From NCBI RefSeq assembly GCF_029637605.1, contig NZ_CP121261.1, positions 2,790,001 to 2,854,000 of the forward strand: a stretch of DNA of 64,000 nucleotides. Direction: 5' to 3'. Below the pieces are notes generated by a model. It did not search any database and had not been told where the DNA came from. It was given only the letters and a program-made list of their open reading frames with translations. Both the position numbers and the translations under genes were made by a program. How positions within the stretch are numbered: the first letter of the stretch is position 1; every line of letters starts with the position of its first letter. Positions 58,363 through 64,000 of this stretch are shown in pieces. The DNA comes from Achromobacter spanius (GTDB taxonomy: Bacteria; Pseudomonadota; Gammaproteobacteria; Burkholderiales; Burkholderiaceae_B).

Positions 58363-59052
58363 ATGCCTGTCCTGCTGATCGCCGACGACCACCCGCTGTT
58401 TCGCGAAGCCTTGCGAGGAGTGATCGGGCGTGTGTTCCCGGACGCCGTCATACACGAAGCCGACCAGATCGCCGTGCTCTACGATCTGGTCGAATCCTGC
58501 TCCAACGCCGACCTGCTGTTGCTGGACCTGGACATGCCCGGCTCGTTCGGCCTGGGGCCGCTTGGCCATTTGCGCAGCCATCATCCGCAACTGCCTATCG
58601 TGATCGTGTCGGCGCATGAAGACCCGCTCTTGATACGCCGCGCGCTGGATCACGGCGCGATGGGCTTCATCCCGAAATCGTCAGACGCCGATACGCTGGG
58701 CACTGCCTTGCGGCATGTGATGGACGGCGGCACCTGGTTGCCCGATACCGCCGACGCCACCATTGCAGGCTCCCGCGACGCCCTGCCGCGCGAGCCGGCC
58801 ATGGCGGCCAATGTGCGTGAACTTACACCGCAGCAGTTCCGGGTATTGCAGATGGTGGGCGCGGGATTGTTGAACAAGCAGATCGCGCACGAATTGCAGG
58901 TATCGGAAGCCACCATCAAGGCCCACATGACCGCCGTGATGCGCAAGCTGCGCGTATCGAACCGCACCCAAGCCGTGCTGATCGCTGGGCGGCTGGGCCT
59001 GGGCACCTGGCGCTATGGTGCTATTGCGTCAAACCCTGGGCGTCAAACGTGA
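58363..59052 (+). CDS. LuxR-type response regulator of the acetate operon
   Basis: This 229-aa NarL/LuxR-family regulator has a receiver domain at 1 to about 120 with Asp8-Asp9 and a probable phosphoacceptor Asp55 in LLLLDLDMPG, then Lys in FIPKSS. The helix-turn-helix is at about 150-205: ELTPQQFRVLQMVGAGLLNKQIAHELQVSEATIKAHMTAVMRKLRVSNRTQAV. It sits at the end of the yjcH-actP-acs run, seven bases after acs, and its last 24 bases overlap the end of a convergent hybrid kinase. The family resembles ErdR/AgmR-type regulators that control acs and alcohol oxidation in pseudomonads. The pair is probably this organism's acetate sensor. Confidence 0.92.
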   Translation: MPVLLIADDHPLFREALRGVIGRVFPDAVIHEADQIAVLYDLVESCSNADLLLLDLDMPGSFGLGPLGHLRSHHPQLPIVIVSAHEDPLLIRRALDHGAMGFIPKSSDADTLGTALRHVMDGGTWLPDTADATIAGSRDALPREPAMAANVRELTPQQFRVLQMVGAGLLNKQIAHELQVSEATIKAHMTAVMRKLRVSNRTQAVLIAGRLGLGTWRYGAIASNPGRQT

Positions 59053-60786
59053 TGACGCCACGCCAGGCTGCTCCGGACCCTGCTGCGCCATGCATTGACG
59101 AGCCAATCCTTCGTGCACCAATCCTTCGTGCACCAACCCTTGATCTGCCAGGGTCCGCGCGCGCAGTTTCGCCGCCAGCAAGGCCCGCAACGAGGCCGGC
59201 TTGATGGGCTTGGCCAGCACCCGGTAACCGCGCGCCCGCGCCGCCTGCGCCAAGGCGTCCGCGCCATCCGCCAACAACAACGCGCCTCGTGTGGCAGGCG
59301 AGTCGACGCGCAGCGCATCCAGGCTGTCCAGCCCGCTCATGCGGTCGCGCAGATGAAAATCGACCAATAGAACATGAGGCTGATGCCGCATCAGCGCCAG
59401 GGCGTCGTCCAGCGTGGTCGCGCACCACACACTGGCCTGCCAGCCGTCCAACAGCGCTTGCAAGCCGCCGAGCACTTGCGGATCGTTATCCAGGCACAGC
59501 ACCCGCAAGCCCTGTAGCGAGGCATGCACGGGCGGCCATTGCAACCGCAACGCCGGGCCGCTCAAGCGTGTTGGCGCGGGCCTTGCGGTTGCAACGCTGG
59601 GCACGCCGACCGAAAACACGCTGCCACGGCCAAGCGCCGAACGCGCGTCCAACCCATGCCCCAGCAGCAACGCAAAGCGGCGGCATATCGACAAGCCCAG
59701 CCCAAAGCTGCGCCCTTCCCGGTTCTGTGGTTGTTCGTAGCGCTGAAACTCGTCGTAGATGCGGCGCAATTGATGCGGGGGGATGCCCGGCCCAGTGTCC
59801 CACACTTGCAGCCGCACTTGCCCACCTTGCGAACGCGCGGACAACAAAATGCGCCCGCCACCCGTGTAGCGCAGCGCATTGGCCAGAAAGTTCTGCAAGA
59901 TGCGGCGCAGCAGGCGCGGGTCGCTGCGCACCAGCAGAGAAGGCTTGGCGTGCAGGCGCAACTGCAAGCCGGCCCGCAGCGCCACGTGGCCGTATTGGTC
60001 GGCCAATTGCCGCAGCATGGGTTCCACGTTGAAGTCGCTGAGTTCAGGCTTGAGCACGCCCGCGTTCAGCTGCGATACATCCAGCAGGCCGTCAAGCAGT
60101 TCTTCCGCCGCGCGCAGCGACGTGTTGATGCGGCCCGCCAGATAGCGTTGCGCCTCGGGCCGGTCTTCCTCGTTCAGCGCCGACGCAAACAGGCGCGCCG
60201 CGTTGATGGGTTGCAGCACGTCGTGGCTGACGGCGGTCAGGAATTGGGTGCGTGACCGCTGCGCCGCTTCGGCCTCTTGCGCCCGCGCGCTGACGCGCTG
60301 CTCAAGCGTGTCGTTGATATCCCGCAGCTCGCGTTCGACGCGCTTGAAGTCGGTGATGTCGCTATAGCTGGTAACGTAGCCGCCGCGCGGCAATGGCCGG
60401 CCACGCAGTTCCACGACGCACCCGGACCGCAAGGTGCGCTGCCGGTGATAGACGGCGCCGGCTTGCATCAGGGCGATGCGCTTGCCTACCACTTCGTCGA
60501 TGTCCAGGCCCGGATCCGAGCCAAACTTCCCGCGATGCGCATTGAAGCGGATGAGGTCGGCCACGGGTTGGCCCACGCGCAGCAGGCCGTCGGGGTAATC
60601 GAACAGACGCTGATACTGCTGGTTCCACGCCACCAGCCGCATGCGCGCATCCACCACGCTTACGCCCTGATCCAGGCTGTCCAGCGTGGCCAGCAGGTCG
60701 GGCATGCGTAGCGGGTTGTGCCTTAGGGCGGCATACGCCAGCAGGGCGAAGGCCAACAAGGCAAGCGCAAGCCAGCCCAGCATCAT
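59029..60786 (-). CDS. Hybrid sensor histidine kinase with C-terminal receiver
   Basis: This 585-aa protein has one N-terminal hydrophobic segment (LGWLALALLAFALLAYAALR), a PAS domain at about 30-140 (LDSLDQGVSVVDARMRLVAWN), a coiled linker, HisKA with His188 in AVSHDVLQPINAARL, HATPase (NFLANALRYT, DTGPGIPPHQLRRIYDEFQRY, FGLGLSICRR) and a receiver at about 430-550 with Asp476 in VLLVDFHLRD. The tail has a Gly/Leu/Val-His-Glu repeat (GLVHE twice). It resembles NahK/ErcS'-type kinases. The gene converges on the LuxR regulator and overlaps it by 24 bp, so the two stops lie inside each other's coding sequence. Confidence 0.92.
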   Translation of the reverse strand: MMLGWLALALLAFALLAYAALRHNPLRMPDLLATLDSLDQGVSVVDARMRLVAWNQQYQRLFDYPDGLLRVGQPVADLIRFNAHRGKFGSDPGLDIDEVVGKRIALMQAGAVYHRQRTLRSGCVVELRGRPLPRGGYVTSYSDITDFKRVERELRDINDTLEQRVSARAQEAEAAQRSRTQFLTAVSHDVLQPINAARLFASALNEEDRPEAQRYLAGRINTSLRAAEELLDGLLDVSQLNAGVLKPELSDFNVEPMLRQLADQYGHVALRAGLQLRLHAKPSLLVRSDPRLLRRILQNFLANALRYTGGGRILLSARSQGGQVRLQVWDTGPGIPPHQLRRIYDEFQRYEQPQNREGRSFGLGLSICRRFALLLGHGLDARSALGRGSVFSVGVPSVATARPAPTRLSGPALRLQWPPVHASLQGLRVLCLDNDPQVLGGLQALLDGWQASVWCATTLDDALALMRHQPHVLLVDFHLRDRMSGLDSLDALRVDSPATRGALLLADGADALAQAARARGYRVLAKPIKPASLRALLAAKLRARTLADQGLVHEGLVHEGLARQCMAQQGPEQPGVASSRLTPRV

Positions 60787-60944
60787 GGGGGAAGTCTCCT
60801 GCGTCAGGGGTCGGGCCGCGGGCGCAGGTTGTCATTGTGTTGGGTCCCGTCGGCACTGCGCGCATTATGACGCTGCCTTCGCACGGGTAGCACACGCCGA
60901 CGCTATCGGCGCAGCAAATTCAGACGAATCCTAAATCGACAAGA

Positions 60945-61019
60945 TGGCGTCTCCGACAGGAATCGAACCTGTATCTAGGACTTAGGAGGTCCTTGTTCTA
61001 TCCGTTGAACTACGGAGAC
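60945..61019 (-). tRNA. tRNA-Arg (anticodon CCU)
   Basis: The minus strand folds as a cloverleaf. The acceptor stem pairs GTCTCCG with CGGAGAC. The D-arm has AGTTCAACGGATAGAAC, the anticodon arm AGGAC-CTCCTAA-GTCCT with anticodon CCT, and the T-arm GGTTCGATTCC. Discriminator G and an encoded CCA (60947-60945) complete it. Its minor-codon use and the gene-poor flank make it a possible integration site. Confidence 0.95.
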
Positions 61020-61033
61020 ACGTTGCGGGCGGA

Positions 61034-61039
61034 ATTGTA
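61034..61039 (-). promoter_or_regulatory. -10 element of tRNA-Arg
   Basis: TACAAT on the minus strand lies 14 bp before the first tRNA base. The -35 region 17 bp further up is ACAAGT-like and weak. Confidence 0.4.
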
Positions 61040-61046
61040 TCGCTTT

Positions 61047-61106
61047 TCACGGGCGGACTTGTGAAGCAAGGGACGTATGAGACGACCCGCAACGCTGGTG
61101 GCTCAT
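61047..61106 (-). other. 19-codon remnant after the antitoxin-like gene
   Basis: An ATG overlapping the antitoxin stop (ATGA) opens a frame of only 19 codons that ends 28 bp from the tRNA. It is where a toxin gene would begin, but it is too short for one and has no recognisable similarity. It could be a truncated or replaced toxin start. Confidence 0.3.
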
Positions 61107-61246
61107 TCCGATTTCTCCTTGTCCATCTCTTCAATCTCCGCGAAGACAGCGGCAGCGGGCACTCCATCACCTTGTTCAACTGCATGGCGTCCGTCGGCAA
61201 GAAGCCGCGGCAGCGCAATGGTTTGCTCTTGTTCTTCGTAGTTCAT
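61103..61246 (-). CDS. Small antitoxin-like protein (orphan)
   Basis: This 47-aa acidic protein runs from ATG 61246 to TGA 61103. The ending EQGDGVPAAAVFAEIEEMDKEKSE resembles the toxin-binding tail of type II antitoxins (the 'G-x-P-A-x-x-V-F-A-E-I' pattern). It lacks the usual N-terminal DNA-binding domain. AAGGGAAGTC before the ATG gives a reasonable ribosome site. Only a 19-codon frame follows where the toxin should be, then tRNA-Arg. It is either a remnant of a toxin-antitoxin module left beside the tRNA or an anti-addiction antitoxin. The family call is from a pattern only. Confidence 0.5.
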   Translation of the reverse strand: MNYEEQEQTIALPRLLADGRHAVEQGDGVPAAAVFAEIEEMDKEKSE

Positions 61247-61550
61247 GACTTCCCTTGCCTGTTGTGAAGACCGACGCCTTCTTGCGACGTTCAGCCAATT
61301 GAGGGTTATTCCGGGCTACGCTCACGCGCGATCCGCCGTTAGCTTCTCATCTCGCGCCTGTGACAAATTGCATCCATGACGCATGCGTCACTATTATTTT
61401 TTTATGACAAGATGGCGAATCGCCTTGCGCGCCTCTTGATGTACTGTTTAAATTCATCGCGTAAGCCCCTAATTCCTCTGGACTTTTCCTGAACCGACGA
61501 TACGCCGGCTTGCGAAACATTTCTTCACAGACTGATAAGCCTGCTCAACC
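61247..61550. other. Intergenic region upstream of the PBP7 gene
   Basis: 304 bp with no gene that I can support. It contains the promoter and palindrome of the following gene at 61368-61397. The base composition is noticeably more A/T-rich around 61385-61460 than the flanks. Nothing recognisable lies between 61247 and 61365. Confidence 0.5.
61368..61397 (+). promoter_or_regulatory. Promoter with a 14-bp palindrome in its spacer
   Basis: TTGCAT (61368-61373) and TATTAT (61392-61397) are 18 bp apart. TGACGCATGCGTCA (61377-61390), a perfect palindrome, fills most of the spacer, a position where a bound dimer would block RNA polymerase. Confidence 0.45.
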
Positions 61551-62786
61551 ATGGCATTTTCCTGGAAACGTGCAATTGCGAACGCGGTAGCGCCCATGGC
61601 GCTGGCGATGTGCGCGCTCCTGCCCCCCGCCGCGCAAGCCGCGAAAAATTCCGACCCTTGCAAGACCAACGCCAAATCGGCGGCTTGCAAGGCGCAACAG
61701 GCCAAGAAGGCCCCCGCCCCGAAGGCGGCTTCGGGCAAGGGTTCGTCCGGCAAGCAAGCCGCGGCCAAAGCTTCCCCCAGCGCCAAGAAGGCGCCCCCCA
61801 AATCTTCGTCCACCGCCAAAAAAGCCCCACCCAAGTCGTCGTCCAGCGCCAAGAAGTCGCCACCCAAGGGGGGCAAGCAAGTGGCCGCCAAGGGCACGCC
61901 CCCGAAGAAGGGCGCCGCGGGCAAGAATGGCAAACCCAACAAACCGAGCCGCGCGCAACGCGCTGCCGCCGTCGCGGCGGCAGCGGCCATGCCGCCAGCG
62001 GCGTCGTCGGTGCGCGCTGAAGCCGCTGCGCTGCGCTCCAGCACCGCCTATGTGCAAGACCTGGAAACGTCCACCGTTCTGTTTGCCAAGAACGCAGACG
62101 TCGTGCGCCCCATCGCGTCCATTTCAAAGCTGATGACGGCCGTCGTGGTGGTGGACGCCAACCTGCCGATGGATGAAATGCTTGAGATCACCGACGATGA
62201 CATCGACGGCCTCAAGCACACCACGTCGCGCTTGCGCGTGGGCACCAAGCTGTCGCGCGGCGACATGCTCCACTTGGCGCTGATGTCGTCCGAGAACCGC
62301 GCGGCCAACGCGCTGGGCCGCCACTACCCGGGCGGCCTGCCGGCTTTCGTGGCCGCCATGAACGCCAAGGCGCAATCGCTGGGCATGACCAGCACGCACT
62401 TTATCGAGCCCACCGGTTTGTCCAGCGACAACGTGTCGTCGCCGCATGATCTGGCCCGACTGCTGCGCGCGGCGTCACAACGCCCGTTGATCCATCGCTA
62501 CTCGACCGACACCGAGTACGACGTTGAAATCAACAAGCGCACGCAAACCTTCCGCAATACGAACCTGCTGGTGCGCAAGCCCGACTGGGACATCAAGGTG
62601 TCGAAGACCGGCTACATCAACGAGGCCGGCGAGTGCCTGGTGATGCTGGCCCGCATCAATGGCCGCGACCTGGCCATCGTGCTGCTGGACTCGCAAGGCA
62701 AGCTGTCGCGCATTGGCGATGCGGTGCGCATCCGCCGCATTCTGCAAAGCGAAGTGGCGCTGGCATCCATACAGTCTGGAAGCTAG
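61551..62786 (+). CDS. pbpG: D-alanyl-D-alanine endopeptidase (PBP7-type)
   Basis: This 411-aa periplasmic serine peptidase cuts peptidoglycan cross-links. A signal peptide (about 1-30, ending AAQA) precedes a long Lys/Pro/Ala/Ser-rich linker to about residue 160, with 11-residue repeats. The catalytic domain has the SxxK motif SISK (Ser190/Lys193), SEN (Ser247-Asn249) and KTG (Lys352). GLSSDNVSSPHDLARL is typical of the PbpG/PBP7 group, which lacks the C-terminal membrane anchor of DacA. The positive linker could bind cell-wall or LPS phosphate groups. Its last bases share CTAG with the stop of the convergent RHH gene. Confidence 0.93.
   Translation: MAFSWKRAIANAVAPMALAMCALLPPAAQAAKNSDPCKTNAKSAACKAQQAKKAPAPKAASGKGSSGKQAAAKASPSAKKAPPKSSSTAKKAPPKSSSSAKKSPPKGGKQVAAKGTPPKKGAAGKNGKPNKPSRAQRAAAVAAAAAMPPAASSVRAEAAALRSSTAYVQDLETSTVLFAKNADVVRPIASISKLMTAVVVVDANLPMDEMLEITDDDIDGLKHTTSRLRVGTKLSRGDMLHLALMSSENRAANALGRHYPGGLPAFVAAMNAKAQSLGMTSTHFIEPTGLSSDNVSSPHDLARLLRAASQRPLIHRYSTDTEYDVEINKRTQTFRNTNLLVRKPDWDIKVSKTGYINEAGECLVMLARINGRDLAIVLLDSQGKLSRIGDAVRIRRILQSEVALASIQSGS
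61782..61871 (+). repeat. 33-bp tandem repeats in the pbpG linker
   Basis: Copies start at 61782, 61815 and 61848 (the last partial). They encode (S/T)AKK(A/S)PPKSSS-type 11-residue repeats. Confidence 0.8.
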
Positions 62787-63172
62787 GCGGCAACGCGCCG
62801 CTTGGCGCGCAGCGGTTCCGCGTCGTACATCGATGCCGGCAGCCCTTTCAACACCGCTTGCGGGTTCAACGACCGGATCGGCACCGAGGCATCCTGAGGA
62901 ATCCGCCCATCGGCCTGTAGCACTTGATAGCGCAGGCAGCACACGCGCAGGAAGGAAGTGAAGTTGGCGGCCTCGCCGCGATATTCGATCAGCTCGTCGT
63001 ACAGCCGTTCGATCAATTGCGTGACGCGCATGCCGTCGCGCCCGGCGATCTCTTCCAGCACCTGCCAGAACAACTGCTCCAGCCGCAAGCTGGTCGCCAC
63101 GCCATGCAGGCGCAGCGAACGGGTTTCGGGCGCGTAGGACTGCTCGCTCGCGCGGATGAAGATTTCACACAT
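62783..63172 (-). CDS. Ribbon-helix-helix domain protein
   Basis: This 129-aa cytoplasmic protein has an N-terminal ribbon-helix-helix-like region: [48 protein letters not shown], in which [18 protein letters not shown] resembles the RHH_4 fold found in many alphaproteobacterial and betaproteobacterial proteins. The tail ([29 protein letters not shown]) is basic at the end. It may bind DNA as a dimer. The stop codon overlaps that of pbpG, with the two genes convergent. Its target is not evident. Confidence 0.8.
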   Translation of the reverse strand: MCEIFIRASEQSYAPETRSLRLHGVATSLRLEQLFWQVLEEIAGRDGMRVTQLIERLYDELIEYRGEAANFTSFLRVCCLRYQVLQADGRIPQDASVPIRSLNPQAVLKGLPASMYDAEPLRAKRRVAA

Positions 63173-63420
63173 ATAAGCTCCCGGACCAGGGACCAGGCGT
63201 ACCAGCCGGGCACGCCTCGCGAAGGACCACTTTACGACGGTTGCCGTCGCGCTCGCAACACATCAGGCGGCTTACGTCCCAGCCCCCCGATCATGTCAAC
63301 CAGTGGCCGCCACGCCACCTGTCCCCCACCCGTTCCATGCAGTCCCGGTTGATAAAAATCATGGTGTCGGCAACGCAAGCGGTCGAGCATAGGGGAATTG
63401 AACTGACATCGGAGCAGACG

Positions 63421-64000
63421 ATGGACAAGACCATGAAAGCCGCCGTTGCACGCGCATTTGGCGAACCCCTGGTGATTGAAGAAGTGGCCGTGCCGCGCCC
63501 CGGGCCGGGCGAATTGCTGGTCAAGATAGAAGCCTGCGGCGTGTGCCATACCGACTTGCACGCCGTCCAGGGCGATTGGCCCGTCAAGCCCAACCCGCCC
63601 TTCATTCCCGGCCACGAAGGCGTGGGCCACGTTGTGGCGGTGGGCGCTGGCGTGACCCATGTAAAGGAAGGCGACCGCGTGGGCATCCCCTGGCTGTACT
63701 CCGCCTGCGGCCACTGCGAACACTGCCTGGGCGGCTGGGAAACGCTGTGTGAACAGCAGCAGAACGCCGGCTACTCCGTCAACGGCGGTTTCGCCGAATA
63801 CGCGCTGGCCGCCGCCGACTACGTGGGGCTGTTGCCCAAGAACGTGGGCTTTGTCGATATCGCCCCCGTGCTGTGCGCGGGCGTCACGGTGTACAAGGGC
63901 CTGAAGATGACGGACACGCGGCCGGGCAACTGGGTCGTCATCTCCGGCATCGGCGGGCTGGGCCACATGGCGGTGCAATACGCCCGAGCCATGGGCCTGA
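63421..64000 (+). CDS. Zinc-dependent alcohol dehydrogenase (partial)
   Basis: The first 193 codons of a medium-chain alcohol dehydrogenase run off the right edge. The catalytic zinc ligands are Cys42 (ACGVCHTD) and His65 (GHEGVGH), with Cys152 (VLCAGVT) as the third. The structural zinc cysteines are Cys96, Cys99, Cys102 and Cys110 ([17 protein letters not shown]). The NAD fold begins with [14 protein letters not shown] at about residue 175. This matches the AdhP/AdhA group that oxidises ethanol and short primary alcohols. GGAG lies six bases before the ATG; the ATG four codons later is an alternative. The 248 bp upstream shows no promoter I would defend. Confidence 0.93.
   Translation, partial: MDKTMKAAVARAFGEPLVIEEVAVPRPGPGELLVKIEACGVCHTDLHAVQGDWPVKPNPPFIPGHEGVGHVVAVGAGVTHVKEGDRVGIPWLYSACGHCEHCLGGWETLCEQQQNAGYSVNGGFAEYALAAADYVGLLPKNVGFVDIAPVLCAGVTVYKGLKMTDTRPGNWVVISGIGGLGHMAVQYARAMGL

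Noticed and set aside
60945..61550. A genomic island at tRNA-Arg
   Set aside because: No integrase gene and no direct repeat of the tRNA 3' end were seen. Only a small antitoxin-like gene suggests past exchange.

Overview
The window is a high-GC chromosomal segment from a betaproteobacterium. The most likely source is Alcaligenaceae, probably Achromobacter or a close relative such as Bordetella. This is inferred from a Bug-family solute-binding protein, formyl-CoA-transferase-like genes beside substrate-binding proteins, an ornithine-lipid acyltransferase, and the block greA / yhbY-rlmE-ftsH-folP-glmM. No database search was possible, so the genus is an inference. I see no prophage, integrase, CRISPR array or insertion sequence. 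Most of the window looks like core chromosome with a few accessory operons.

Layout. 1-3.5 kb: the tail of a LysR regulator, then a small acyl-CoA operon (CoA-transferase, HMG-CoA-lyase family, Bug binding protein) ending in a strong terminator. 3.5-12.7 kb: tRNA-Pro(UGG) and a phosphate block made of pstSCAB, ppk, divergent ppx and an olsB-like acyltransferase. pstS and ppk each carry a PhoB-type box exactly 10 bp upstream of a -10 element. phoU and phoBR do not follow pstB. 12.9-20.8 kb: glmM, folP, ftsH (TTG start), rlmE, yhbY, greA with a terminator-like leader hairpin, and a uracil/xanthine-type permease. 20.9-27.4 kb: a FlxA-like protein, an Fe(III)/phosphonate-type ABC importer whose ATPase gene has a one-base frameshift, a LysR regulator and a histidine phosphatase. 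27.4-33.9 kb: a short-chain dehydrogenase, carAB and transaldolase.

34.0-38.5 kb holds the most distinctive unit: a bacteriophytochrome operon coding for bphP, a single-domain response regulator, an unrecognised 222-aa protein that looks like a degenerate histidine kinase or ChpT-like phosphotransferase, and heme oxygenase bphO. A cysteine-free carboxymuconolactone-decarboxylase-like gene diverges from it. Together these could form a complete light-sensing phosphorelay with its own chromophore supply. 38.5-42.4 kb: a nitrate/sulfonate-type ABC importer with a second CoA-transferase. 42.5-46.2 kb: recR, ybaB (3'-end frameshift), dnaX and the SRP RNA gene. 46.2-46.5 kb: a cluster of inverted and tandem repeats.

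46.5-54.1 kb: addA, addB, an unannotated 52-codon membrane-protein gene and an MFS transporter, apparently one operon. 54.2-60.8 kb: acetate utilisation, with yjcH-actP-acs followed by a LuxR-type response regulator and a convergent, overlapping hybrid kinase. 60.9-64 kb: tRNA-Arg(CCU), an orphan antitoxin-like gene next to it, a PBP7-type endopeptidase with a Lys/Pro-rich linker, a ribbon-helix-helix protein and the start of a zinc alcohol dehydrogenase.

Both apparent frameshifts, in the ABC ATPase and in ybaB, are a missing base in a four-base G or C run. They may therefore be assembly errors rather than mutations.
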